Assembly (NCBI GenBank): GCA_007922225.1
Contig: ML680046.1
Coordinates: forward strand, 730,660-794,659
Source: Emydura subglobosa
Lineage: Eukaryota; Chordata; Testudines; Chelidae
DNA length: 64,000 nucleotides
Direction of reading: 5' to 3'
Below the pieces are notes generated by a model that saw only the letters and a program-made list of their open reading frames with translations, had not been told where the DNA came from and made no database searches. The position numbers were made by a program, and so were the translations under genes. Below, one piece after another: positions 10,441 to 21,464 of the stretch; within the stretch, counting starts at the first letter, position 1; each line of letters begins with the position of its first letter.

Positions 10441-11240
10441 AATAATAAAATACAGGGCTGGAAAGGAGCTTGAGAGATCATCTAGTCCATTCCCCAGCAC
10501 TGAGGCAGGACCAAGCAAAGTTAGAACATCCCTGACAGGTGTTTGTCTAACCTGTTCTTAAAAATCTCAAATGATGGGGATTCCACAACCTCCCTTAAAA
10601 AGTCTATTCCAGTACTTAACTATCCTAATAGTTTGAAAGATTTTCCTAATATCTAATTTAAATCTTCCTTGATGCAGATTAAATGGATTACTTCTTGTCC
10701 TACATTCAGTGGGCATGGAGAACAGCTGATCACCAATCTCTTTATAACAGGCCTAACATATTTTAAGACTGTTATCAAGTCCCCACTTAGTCTTCTTTTC
10801 TCAAGACTAAACACACCTAGATCAGGTTTCCCAAACCTCTGATCATTTTTGTTGCTCTCCTCTGGACTTTCTCCAATTTGTCCATATCTTTCTTAAAGTG
10901 TGGTCACAGAACTGGACATAGTATTCCCGCTAAGGTTTCAATTACCTCCCGTCACTTACATATGACACTCCTATGAATACACCCCAAAATATTAGCCATT
11001 TGTGCAACTGCATCACAATGTTGACTCATATTCAATTTGCGATCCACTATAACCCTCAGATCATTTTCAGCAGCACAACCACCGAGCCAGTTATTCCCCA
11101 TTTTACATGTGTGCATTTGACTTTTCCTTCCTAAATGTAAGTACTTTGCAATTGTATTTATTACTGAATTTCTTCTTATTTATTTCAGGCCACTTCTACT
11201 GTGTATCAAGGTCATTTTGAATTCTAATCCTGGTAAATGG
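10441..11240 (-). mobile_element. CR1 LINE relic, antisense
   Basis: Reads as the reverse complement of a CR1 3' end: tail text TACAGGGCTGGAAAGGAGCT, then GAGATCATCTAGTCCATTCC, then GTTGCTCTCCTCTGGACTTT and GAACTGGACATAGTATTCCC, ending near TTTTGAATTCTAATCC. About 800 bases of 3' sequence survive, including decayed C-terminal polymerase coding sequence on the minus strand. It joins the sense CR1 relic tail to tail at about 10440. Confidence 0.85.
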
Positions 11241-11429
11241 TTTCCTCTGGCCCTACACCTCTGTGAATGTGCATCAATGAAATGATTCCAATCTTGTTGC
11301 ATTGCGAGTGTGCAGCTGACCTCTCTTGTTCTCTGAATGTCCTTTCCTATTTATTTATTACAAGGATTATTAGCCACCTGTTATCATTGACTTCAGTGAG
11401 CTGTGGAACAGGCCCTTCATTGACCTTTG

Positions 11430-11650
11430 TTGTTGTTATTATTATTTATTTGCATTATGGGAGCACCTGGAAGACCCAACCAAGACTGGTGCCCCATTGT
11501 GCCTGGTATTGCACAAGCAATATGAAGTGACAGTCCCTGTCCTGTAGAGCTTACACCCTAAATAGACAAAGGATGAGAAGAGAAGTAAAGTCACTTTTGC
11601 AATGTTGCACAGTGCATGAGTGGGAGGACCTAGAATAGATTCCAAGTCTG
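11430..11650 (-). repeat. MIR/CORE-type SINE, antisense
   Basis: TTATTATTATTTATTTGCAT, then GTGCCCCATTGTGCCTGG, CAGTCCCTGTCCTGTAGAGC and ACACCCTAAATAGACAA are the reversed 3' portion of a MIR-like SINE form frequent in sauropsids. The central block is decayed. Confidence 0.6.
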
Positions 11651-11654
11651 TGGC

Positions 11655-13495
11655 CTCCCAGTTCAGTTAATTAGACTCTGTCAAACTAGGCTGTTTTTTT
11701 TGTTAGGAATCAGATACTTTTTTTCTGTGATTAAACTTCTGCATGTTTTAGTATCAACCCCACAAAACATACCTCTCCGTTTTCTGTGCCAGTTTTATGA
11801 TTCCTTATCTGCTGAGCCAACCGAAGCAGTTCAGCATTAAACCTTAGTTTGGGCAAACATCCCACTATGGCAGGTTCTGAATTTGGCCCCAGATCTTAAA
11901 ACATATGGGCCTCCTTGAACTGTTTAAATCAGCAAACTCAGTGGGAAATCTCACAGGAACAGGCTTTGTTTGCAATATGCCTTGTTCCCATTTGTAATTA
12001 GGAAAAGCTTTTCTCCAGGTATTTACCCCACTTGGATTCCAGTCCCAGATGGAAACTGAAACTCTAAACCCACTTTTTTCCTCAAACATTAGACAACTTC
12101 AAAAAAGAGTCAGTTCGAGTTCAGGCATAAAAACGAGAAAAGATTCAGTGATATTCCAATATGAACTGAACTGCTTCACACAGGTGGGAATTAGACAATT
12201 GCCAAGGAAAATAGAAGGACAATGATATTATCACATAAATGAAAGGATGCCACAAGTGAATGTATTTTCAAATGATTCGTGTAGCAAAAATGTTTGCAAA
12301 CAGACAAGTGGCAATTGGTTTACGATGTCTCTGTTGGGAAAGGCTGCACAATTATAATCAGCATCTCTGCCCCTTATTATTGTTCTAACTTTGGTTGCAA
12401 GATAGACTGCAAATGCTTTTTTAATGGGCTTGGATGTGTTTTATCCCTTTGTTATCGGACCATAACAGCAACAAGAACAACATTCTCGCTTAACTCAATC
12501 TGCCAAAGTGTCCTTTAGACCAGATGGTTTTGACTTCATTGAGCTAAAATTAAATCATGAAATGATTGCACTGTATTTCCCATTATTGTCTCTACAGAAT
12601 TGGCAGCTACAAGTTGGTTTCCATCACTCCGTTTCAGTCTAAGGCAAAAATGCAGTCAACAGGGAATGTTTAAAGTTCATGAGGTTATTTACTTTGTCGG
12701 CACTTTTATTTTTTCAGATTGAAAAATCACATTCATGTTCCTAAAAAATTTCTCTAGGTCTCATACAGTGTATGATTGATGATTATTGGTTTTACTGGGC
12801 ACAGAAGCCCTGGTATCATCAAGACATTGGGTCAATAAAAAATTGTAGGCAGCCTTTTTTTATTTGTTCTCACATGCCTTAATGTGTCCCAGAGTGATTT
12901 CACCTGAGGAAATAATTCAACTGAGCAACTTATTAAGGTGTTTAGGGAAGAAGAAGGGAGTAATGAAATTCCAGCCATTTGACAAATTTGAGCAGAACAT
13001 CAATAATGAGCAAATACAATTGCAGTGCACAATGTAATATTCTAAATACTATAATGAGCCCCCTGTTAATAGAAACTATTGGAAAATATTAAAGGCACCT
13101 CATCATAAAAGTGAGTGATTTCAAGTCATTTTCATCTATTTGCTGTGCCATGTTAATTACTCTTTTTTAAAAATATACCATAGGAAATAGGTTAAAAAAA
13201 GGATACAGGGCCTTGAAATTCTGTTTTCTTCCTTCTTTTTTTCATTAGGAATAAATGAAATGTCTTATACTTGTTTCTTTTTAGTATTACTTTAGGAGGA
13301 TGGAACAACAAAGCATTCAAAATCCCCGCCCCGTGTGAGGTGTCATTAATTCAGAAATCAAACCTGGTTGCTAAGTATGAGACTGTGGTAACATGGGCAT
13401 ATACTTGGGTAGCCCTATTTATTTCCACCAGTGCAAAGATTTAAAGGAACAGCTGATTCAATGGAACAATATTTTATCTGCCTGTTAATACCTAC
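11655..13495. other. Unassigned, partly repeat-poor sequence
   Basis: No gene found. From about 12240 to 12620 the text is free of recognisable repeats and of low-complexity runs (for example AAAATGTTTGCAAACAGACA), a texture sometimes seen in conserved non-coding DNA. The 74-codon frame at 12294-12518 has no recognisable content. Confidence 0.35.
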
Positions 13496-13499
13496 TATT

Positions 13500-13915
13500 A
13501 TATCTGGATTTTCTGTTTCATGGGAATTTCTGCAATTTTGATTTTTTTTTTCATTCCAAAATGGAACAAAACCAAAAACATTCAAAATTTTCTGCAGAAC
13601 AACATTTTGAAAAAAAAAAAGATTGTCTTGAGTGAAATGAAAATTTTCATTTCAACAAAATCAAAATGTTTCATTCCAACGTTGACTTTTTAAAAGTTTA
13701 TAATATAAATTTAAAACCACTGAAATGAAAAGTCCTTTTTAAATAGAAAATCAAAACACTCCATTCCAAAGCAGTCAAAAAGGAACATTTCAGCCTTATC
13801 AGAAGACTTCATTCCATTTTTTAAACACCCCTTCCTCTAAATCGACACATTTCCGTGGAATATTTTACTTTTGAGAACACCAGCATTTTCTGATGGAACA
13901 CTTCCAACCGAGTCT
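13500..13915. repeat. AT-rich hAT-like element, diverged
   Basis: Shares the family's words (TTTCTGTTTCATGGGAATTT, AACATTTTGAAAAAAAA, ATTTTCATTTCAACAAAATC, GTTTCATTCCAACG). The ends are decayed. An A-run at about 13610-13620 and T-runs reflect slippage. Confidence 0.55.
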
Positions 13916-13947
13916 GCTTATTGCTCATGCTGGATGAAATTCTGTTA

Positions 13948-14262
13948 CAGGATTACCAACCCCAAGCATTCAAAAAGTATGAGTCAGGCCCCCTGTAATT
14001 AAGAGCTCAGCTTTAAAATCATGAGCTTTTTTAAAAACCAGAACAAGTCACAGTTGGGTTCTTTTTATTTGATTTCCGGTTCTCTTAGAGTTCACACTTT
14101 CAAGCTTTTTTCCCCACAATCATATGGACTAGAAACATACCTACTTTTTAAAATGAAAGCTGATTCTTACCTAATCGCGTGACTGCATGAGCTGGTGGCT
14201 TGAAGGGAAAACACCAAATATCATGAGTCTCACAATAAAATCAAGGGATGTGGCAATACGGC
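13948..14262. mobile_element. Non-autonomous DNA element with CAGGNTTRCCAAC-like end
   Basis: The left end CAGGATTACCAACCCC is close to the CAGGGTTGCCAAC terminus of the element at 15274. The right side ends in GATGTGGCAATACGGCAAT, a weak inverted relative. The interior (AAGTATGAGTCAGGCCCCC, ATCATGAGCTTTTTTAAAA, GATTTCCGGTTCTC) matches a common turtle repeat as I remember it. Non-coding. Confidence 0.5.
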
Positions 14263-14264
14263 AA

Positions 14265-14785
14265 TTCAGGTCAGCTTATGAAATTGTGATGATGTGCAGA
14301 GGTCTGGAACAAGGCCTAACTACCATTTAAGTCCTGTTTTGAGGCACTCAGATGCTTTGTGCTGGTCTTCTGCACAGGAATGCATCGCTCCCTTTGAGCC
14401 TAATAGAAGTGGATGCTCAGGGTAAAGATCCAGCCTGGGGTCTGAAGGGTGGTAAATATGTATGTTAGCTTGGAATTTTATTGTCTTCCACAGTGAAGCC
14501 TTTTTAATACTCTGGATAATTCATAGTTCAAAGTGACCTCAAAATGATCCTTAAGACATACACATACACTTACTTATCTGTGTGTATTTGTGTACCCCAT
14601 GTGTTATGAGTGAGCTAAACTGCCGGGACAAATAAACATACCTGCAGCTACTTGCAGTTATAAAAACAAAGGCCAAATGAATACAAATTTTGTCCATGTC
14701 TTTCTATCTGTGTACGATATTGGAGACCACATCTATTATTTATATATCATTGTAACATCCCAGTTGTGCTGAGTGTTGAGCATTC
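14265..14785. other. Unassigned sequence
   Basis: No gene or clear repeat recognised. Confidence 0.4.
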
Positions 14786-14786
14786 T

Positions 14787-14912
14787 GACCAGGATCCAAC
14801 ACAGCACTTAGGCACATGCTTATATTTAAGCACACAAGTAGTCCGTCCTATTGCCGTGAGTGTGCTTACAGTAAAGCAGGTGCTTAAATGCTGCACTGGA
14901 TCAGGGAGAGGG
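14787..14912. repeat. Short palindromic element, GTGCTTAA arms
   Basis: AGGATCCAACACAGCACTTA with AGGCACATGCTTAT on the left pairs imperfectly with AGGTGCTTAAATGCTGCACT plus GGATCAGGGAG on the right. This is a foldback repeat of the short sauropsid class. It overlaps the chance open frame at 14766-14999. Confidence 0.6.
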
Positions 14913-15214
14913 ACTCATAGTCTTGTAGGATTAAGCCCTAAATGTGGTGTAAAATACATGGGATATGCTGAACAAAGGCTGATTTCCTCCCTCAGATAGA
15001 TACCTCAGCTATCCAGTCTCTATACTGCTACTGATATATATTTATAGAGGAAGTCTAATATATATGGGTACTATTTTGGCTGTTAACATCACATAGTGGA
15101 ACTGACAGGAAATTGTATCTACCTAAGGTAACTATATGGCTGCTTTTGTGCAGTATCCAAACAACTCACAGTCTTGAATCTGTCCCTCCCATCATCCCTG
15201 TGAAGTAGGACAGG

Positions 15215-15273
15215 CTATTATCCACATTTTACAGAAAGGGAACTGAGGCAGAGAGAGTCTAACTTGCCTATGC
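15215..15273 (-). repeat. MIR SINE, antisense, left part (split copy)
   Basis: CACATTTTACAGAAAGGGAA, CTGAGGCAGAGAGAGTCTAA and CTTGCCTATGCC form the reversed MIR core. The copy stops abruptly where the element at 15274 begins and resumes at 16847. Confidence 0.75.
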
Positions 15274-16846
15274 CAGGGTTGCCAACATTGCATTTTAGCT
15301 TTTACTGACATGAAGATCTGAAGTTGATTTTTTTACTGACACGGTAAACTTTTTACTGACATCACTATGTAGCCTGATTTTAAGTATATTAGTTATTTAA
15401 TAGGGTTATAGGTTTGCCAGTTGATTGGATTAGAAGGTTCTTGTCCTAAATAATGCTCCAGAAGAATTTTATAAGGACCCCCGGGTGTACAACAGGAAGT
15501 TCTTAGTGATAACCAAATTTGTATAATTTTATAAGTTTTATTAAGATAACATAAAATGATAGACAAATAACTGATATAGAAAATAAACAATCAAATGGAT
15601 AATGGATAATACAATCTCAAATTTTAGACTTATATAATATATATATTTCTATGATATGCTTTGAATTCTTATACTCATGCCCTTCCCTGGTTGAGAGAGA
15701 TGTTTGATTCCTCAACTCTTGAGCAGAGGGGTGGAATAAGCACTGATAGAGAGCTAAGAGCTATAAACTAAGACTACAAATAAGACTAAGTATAGAATAA
15801 AGAAGAAATCTTAACACTAACTAAAAGAAGCTTCAAACAAGAGTAGATGACGATCGCGCCAAACAGCTTGAGCTTCCCCTTCTTATACCCTAAGAATATG
15901 GGTCCTCCTTCTAAGTCCATATTTGGATTTTCCACCCCCAAATTATTGGGGTACCCATACTCTATAAGCTGGTAGGTTCATGCATATTAATGAAATGTCC
16001 ATGACAAATCACTTCCCCATTTATTAAATTCCATTACGTCACCTTCGTACTAGTCGGGTACCTGACATCACCCCTTTCAACAACAAGTCAAAAGATCCCG
16101 AGTATATGTGCTAACTCTCACTCAACTATGGCACAAGAAACGACCATATATGTCTTGTTTTTGTTATATATATCCACTCTTTCAACACTTATCTAAATCA
16201 AAGGTCGAGTATGTGCTAACTGTGTAGCTGTCATGCAGAATGTGGTCTGTACGGCACCTAGCATTACAGTAAAAATATATGTATTTTTTAACTCTATTAT
16301 AATCACACAATCATACTTAAATCTATAAGAAAAGATACATATCTATAAAGTGCAAGCAAGCAGGCTAATTCTATAGGCTACAACTAAAAATAACATAAAC
16401 AATACAATAATGACACAAAAGTGTTTACTCACTTTATGTCACTTTTTTGAGTCATTGACAACGTTTCCTCCTCTGCCACGTTTTTCCTGGCCTCGGCCAT
16501 TTTCATGAACAATTTACCTATGGTATTATTACAAATATAAACTCTATGTTTGCAATATTCTGTACACAAGAATTCGGAATTACACAATTGTTTTAGCTGT
16601 AGTTAATTGATCAACCAGGTTCTTTTGATATCTGCAATAATAGAAAACTGGAAATTGATAAAGTCCGTGTAGTTTTATGATACAAGAACTGATTCTGAAC
16701 GATGACAATCAATGTCAAAATACAATATGTTTTATTTCTACCCAATTTCATGGACATTTTCATTTATTTACAGATTTACAGACAGTGTTAAAATTGTACA
16801 TTATTTTACTGACTGTTCGTAAATTTACAGATGGTTGGCAACCCTG
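15274..16846. mobile_element. 1.57 kb element with perfect 13-bp terminal inverted repeats
   Basis: CAGGGTTGCCAAC at 15274-15286 and its exact inverse at 16834-16846 bound an AT-rich interior with repeated subterminal TTTTTACTGAC words. It interrupts a MIR, which proves insertion. The termini suggest a hAT-type DNA transposon. I read no convincing 8-bp target duplication and no transposase. The interior at roughly 15590-16080 (GATGACGATCGCGCCAAACA, GGTACCTGACATCACCCC) may include a second nested insertion that I cannot bound. Confidence 0.7.
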
Positions 16847-16928
16847 ACCCACGGGGAGTCTGTCATGGAGCAGGGAACTGAATCTAGGTTTGTCAAGTCC
16901 TAGGCCAGTGGCCTGCTACTTGGCCCCC
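16847..16928 (-). repeat. MIR SINE, antisense, right part (split copy)
   Basis: GGGGAGTCTGTCATGGAGCA then GGGAACTGAATCTAGGTTTG and TCCTAGGCCAGTGGCCTGC continue the antisense MIR from 15273, in the same orientation and at the expected consensus position. Confidence 0.7.
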
Positions 16929-16929
16929 A

Positions 16930-17238
16930 ACCTCTTCATGAACTTTTTAGATATACATAGCCATGTAGATGTCACTAAAAAGGGTCATTGGTTTCAAACA
17001 AGAAATGACATGTTTCACTCTTCCATTCAGGCAGCCTCTTCTGTTCTACCTTTCCAAAATATGGCAGTGTACTGCTTTTTCAGCAGAAACATAAAAATCC
17101 CCAACAATAAACTACAATTTAAAGATCACTACAAACACTGAATGGGGCTTCTTCCCAGGATAAAAGCAGCACAACTCTTCCACCCACTGACTGATAAAGA
17201 TAAGTCAAGCCCTGATAAGCTTGCTCCTGCAAATGACT
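16930..17238. other. Unassigned sequence
   Basis: No feature recognised. The open frame at 16890-17141 starts inside the MIR and is chance. Confidence 0.4.
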
Positions 17239-17240
17239 GG

Positions 17241-17320
17241 ACAAATCCTCAGCTAGTGTAAAGCATCAAAGCTCTATTAATTTCAATGGAGTGACACCAG
17301 TTTATACCATATGAGGATTT
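17241..17320. repeat. Short palindromic element, AAATCCTCAG ends
   Basis: CAAATCCTCAGCTAGTGTAA at the left and TATGAGGATTTGG at the right are inverted relatives around a centre reading ATTAATTTCAATGGAGTGA. One of the clearest copies of the short palindrome class in the window. Confidence 0.7.
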
Positions 17321-17499
17321 GGCCCAGTGAATTCACAGTGGCCTGACAATACTGCCAGTCATTGTGGAAATCTGCCTGCCTGTATTGCTCACTGGACTGG
17401 GACACAGGAGAAATGATTTAATAGATTCATCAAACCAGAAAATTTCACCAAGTGATTCCTGCATCAAGCCCATAACTAGAGCATTTATTTTAGACACCT

Positions 17500-17760
17500 A
17501 AGGTTGATTTAAGGACTTCAGATGTTTGAGAATCCACTGCATCCTTGGAGATGTATTCCTGGCTCTGACACGCCCTCTGTGTGAACTTGGAGCAGTCACT
17601 TCATTTCTATATGCCTGTTTCCCTTTGCCAGTCTTATCCAATTAGACAAAAAGCTGTTCGAGGCAATGACAATCTCTTTCTCTTTCTGTATGCAGCACCT
17701 AGCACAATGAGGCACTGATCTCAGTTGGAATCTGTAGGTACTACCATAAAAGAAATAATA
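17500..17760 (+). repeat. MIR-type SINE, sense
   Basis: ATTCCTGGCTCTGACACG, GTGTGAACTTGGAGCAGTCA, CTTCATTTCTATATGCCTG and the tail CAGCACCTAGCACAATGAGG follow the MIR order head to tail. The 3' end has the sauropsid form (CTCAGTTGGAATCTGTAGGT). Confidence 0.7.
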
Positions 17761-18000
17761 TACCAAATGTGACCAGTTTCTACTTCACAATAGAATGCAA
17801 AAATGCTTACATTTTGATAATACGTTATTAATATTCTGCACCATTTAGATTTGAACCAAGCCACCACAACCCTACAGGGAAATGTAGGACAAATAACCAC
17901 CAATCGAAGCAAGAAATTACACCCAACCCCCTTACTCTACAATTAACCCACTGCCTATTTGAGTTAGACTTCTTACAACCACGCCATAAAATGAAGGTTC

Positions 18001-18110
18001 CAGGATCTATGGCATCTGATGAAGTGGGTTGCAGCCCACGAAAGCTTATGCCTGCAGAAATTAAATTTGTTAGTCTTTAAAGTGCTACAGGACTCTCGTT
18101 GTTTTTGTAG
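18001..18110 (-). repeat. Short dispersed repeat (CCCACGAAAGCTTATG)
   Basis: GCATCTGATGAAGTGGGTTG, CAGCCCACGAAAGCTTATGC and AAAGTGCTACAGGACTCTCG make up a very common short sauropsid interspersed repeat. I recognise the wording but do not know a secure class, and the strand call is conventional only. Non-coding. Confidence 0.65.
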
Positions 18111-19955
18111 TATCTATGTAAAGAGTTAAAATGTAACACTCTCTAGTCTATGTCTTTAAATTAACATTTCTCATGATCACTATAGGTCTAATGTGAGAGC
18201 AGATTTGACTCATGATAGCTAAGTAACACACACAATGCATGGAAGGGAAATATAATGAGAGAGGGAAGGAAAATGAAAGCATTGAGAAACAAGCCTTTCT
18301 CATTATCAAAACTGCTCCATATTCCTGTTCACTCTCTAGTTAATATTTCGCCTGTCCCCCCCTCCCTCCTTCATGTCATGTGGCCATATGTTTAACAATT
18401 ACATTGGTGCGGCTTCTGTACAATTTTATTGTCCTTATGCCATTCCTAGGCTGTCTTTTGCATAAAATTAGTCAAAAATCTGTGGAAAAGAAATGATGCT
18501 TTTAATTGCTAATTCCAGCTTCGTGATCAATATTCCTGATATGTGGGGCTATAATACCGAGAGTCATCATAAGAATAACATTTATATGCAGCCATTCCTC
18601 TCTGACAGATTTTCTGCCTAAACTCTGTGTGCCCAATAAGAAAAAGAAGAGAGTGAAAAAAAAAAATCTCATTCTGGCAACACACAGTGTGATCAGGAGA
18701 ACAATGTAGAAATCAAAGATGCTCCTGAGGGACATAGATGCTAGAGTCAGTTCAAAACCCTTTAAACCAACCTTTCAAAAGAACATGATGCTCTTATTCA
18801 TTCTGTTTGGCAGCAATGTTCTGAGTGGTGCTTGAACAAATTTTAAGAAACTAGTCTGGTAAAGGAGATTGGTTTTTTTTTTCTTCTTTTTCCTTACGTT
18901 TAAGTTTGCTGGACACACAAACTGACTAAGCTTAGATTGAGTTAAAACAATAACAAATATAAAACTGACATGGAAACCCTGGAACAAGAAGACAGATTAA
19001 ATACCAAGGCTCATGTGTATGCCTGTCATGACCCCCTGCTGGATAGAATCAGAACTGATCAAGGTATTGGTCCCCATACTGCTAACAACTTGTGGAGATT
19101 CATCTTTAGCTGGAGTTGTAAAGACCTGTGCTTTTGGAATGGGAGTTTTATGATCTTTTCTGCTACCAGTGACCATGATGCTCTCAATATCATGGTGATT
19201 AGTTGGCATAAAAACCTCAGTAGAACAGTGTTCAGGAGAATGAATCCTAACTAGCCTCAGATGTGTTAAAATAGTTTGGGGCTTTTTCTTTGCAGATTCT
19301 TCTTTTCAGCTCAAGATATTGGAAAAAGTCTCACTGAAAACTAATGTTATTGGAGGTTTTCATGCCAGATCCTGAGAATTTGCTTCTTTTTTCTTGCCAT
19401 GAGCAATTTCACTGTAAGCAACAAGATTCAAGAAAGAACTTTGTTTTGCATTACAGCAGGAGGGGAAGAGAAGAGCCAGAAGTAAAATACAACTCTTTGA
19501 ATAATCTCTTTTGTCTATCTGAATAACAGGCAATGCATGTTTCACTAGAATTCTTACCTGACTCAGTTGTCATGCGTATATTCTTGAAGGCAAATGGCAG
19601 CAGTCTGAATAAGACTAGTTTCTTAAAAGATGAGTGTAAGAGCCTGATCTGACAGGGAACAGAGTTTCCTGCATAGTTGTTAGCTTTGCTAACTGTTGAG
19701 AAATTGTTAGTTTCCTAAGAAATGGATAAAAGAAGGTGTCAAGCAATCTCAGCATGAAAATAGAGACCCTTTTTATTTTGAGTGGAAGAGAGAAAGGTAC
19801 CGGGGTGTGGGAGCAGAGGGGGAGTTATACAAAAAGTCAGGTAAATGTGTCCCTTAAAGGTGGGCAGGGTTACCTTGTGTAACCCACACTCACACAGTGT
19901 GGATCTCAGACCACTCTCTAGTGTTTAGAGAAGTTTGTGAGTGAGCTGCAGCTGG
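18111..19955. other. Unassigned gene-free sequence
   Basis: No repeat or coding block recognised. Several overlapping frames of 60-94 codons between 18500 and 19550 run on both strands without recognisable content. 18400-18740 is repeat-poor text (TTGCATAAAATTAGTCAAAA, GTGATCAATATTCCTGATAT). Confidence 0.4.
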
Positions 19956-19969
19956 CCTTATGTTACCAT

Positions 19970-20300
19970 ATGTGGATCATTTAGCTCAGGCAGTAGAGGC
20001 TGCCTGTTTAGATCCAGAGCTCCTAAGCTCAACCCCCATCAAAAACCTTGCCAGAATATCCCAGGAAAAACTGGTGGACCAATCAGGGATTTGATTTGGG
20101 TAAACCTCTGAAGCTTGGTACTAGCTTCCCCAACCCGGGGGAGTGTTTCAGTCATACTTACACAGTATGGTGCTCTGTTCCTGGTCCAAATAGAGGCTTA
20201 TGAATCTTCTAGTGGCTTCCAGCTAACAGGCTCAGGCAATAGAAAATCATGCTTTGAGACCTAGAAGTATAAGGTTCAATTGCATGAACAGGTGACAAAG
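19970..20300 (+). repeat. tRNA-like SINE copies
   Basis: ATTTAGCTCAGGCAGTAGAG (A-box-like, about 19977) is followed by TAAGCTCAACCCCC (B-box-like). A second, weaker unit (GCTAACAGGCTCAGGCAATA, then AAGGTTCAATTGC) follows at 20223-20286. The wording is that of a tRNA-derived SINE, not an intact tRNA gene, because the stems do not pair. Confidence 0.5.
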
Positions 20301-20524
20301 CAAAAACAGAGGGAATGGACTTTCCTAAGACATTCTTCTCCCTCCAATATCTGAATGCAAATTACTTCTCTGCACTGAGGGCATCTCTGTCTGGCCACCG
20401 GGGCAGTAAGCAGCATTCACAAGAAGAACTGGAAGAGACGAGAGCCCAGGCTATGCTTGTGTTAATTGAACTTATTTTAAACATGACTTAAGAAAGGCAA
20501 AGCATGGTTTACTGATATGAGCAT

Positions 20525-20760
20525 AGGAGTGGGATACAAGACTCCTAGATTTTATTCCTGACTCTGTCATTGTCTCATTTGGGAAGATACTTTATCTCGA
20601 CTTCTCCATATGTTAAATGGGGATAATATTTACCTATTGCACCTGAGTCGTGTGCTATGAGATTTAAATCATTAATGCTTATAAAGCACTTTTGAGATCC
20701 TTGATTAAAAGTGCTTCATTAGTGCCAAGATATGATTAATTTATTATTAATTATTATGAT
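20525..20760 (+). repeat. MIR-type SINE, sense, with CORE tail
   Basis: GGATACAAGACTCCTAGATT, TTATTCCTGACTCTGTCATT, ATGTTAAATGGGGATAATAT and the tail AAAGCACTTTTGAGATCCTT, GATTAAAAGTGCTTCATTAG. This is nearly full-length in order and is the best MIR in the first third of the window. Confidence 0.75.
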
Positions 20761-20761
20761 T

Positions 20762-21390
20762 ACTTATTAAGAAAAATTCAAACCAGACATGAGTCTCAAC
20801 CTCTTGAACTAGTTTTTGGGTTTGTAGAACTAGATCATGTTTAAACTTTGTTTCTCTGTAATTTAAAGCCAGATGCTCTTGTAATGAAGATTCAGTTTAA
20901 CCCACCTCCAAAACACATCCATTACAAACACATTTTTTTTCTTATTAAAGTCTGGGTTAAACAAAAGTCCAACCTCCAATCAAGGTAGGCCCAAATGAGT
21001 GTCATATATATATGATTATACTACTTTATTTTATTTATTTTTCCATTGGAATTTTTCTCTACTCCTTTTTTCTCATTTTCTTAGTGGAACATGAACCCAA
21101 TAATATCTGAGTTTGAGTCAAATTTTCAAATCCACATATAAGGTGCATAGGAAGAGTCAGACACTGCTGCTAAAAGGATTGTATTACCTCAAGGCACATT
21201 GGTGGAATAATAACAAGTTATGCTTATAACTTATTCATCACTTCTTTTGCTCTGTGGAGTATATAATTAGTAGAAAATTGTACAGGTTGGGATGTGATTT
21301 TGAAATTATGGGATGGTTTGGTGCACACAATCATGTCTCCCTCCAGTACCTGGTCCCAGTAATTATAACAACACAACATTTATTCACACT
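20762..21390. other. Unassigned sequence
   Basis: AT-rich, no feature recognised. Confidence 0.4.
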
Positions 21391-21394
21391 GAAA

Positions 21395-21460
21395 GGAATT
21401 CTCTTTTAGCTCAGTCGGTAGAGGCCTTGGATTTTTGTGCTGAAAATTCCAGATTCCTCA
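21395..21460 (+). repeat. tRNA-like SINE fragment
   Basis: TCTTTTAGCTCAGTCGGTAG at 21401 is a good A-box and D-arm word. The following anticodon-like and B-box region is decayed (AAAATTCCAGATTCC). I call it a SINE fragment rather than a tRNA gene because no cloverleaf can be closed. Confidence 0.5.
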
Positions 21461-21464
21461 CTGC

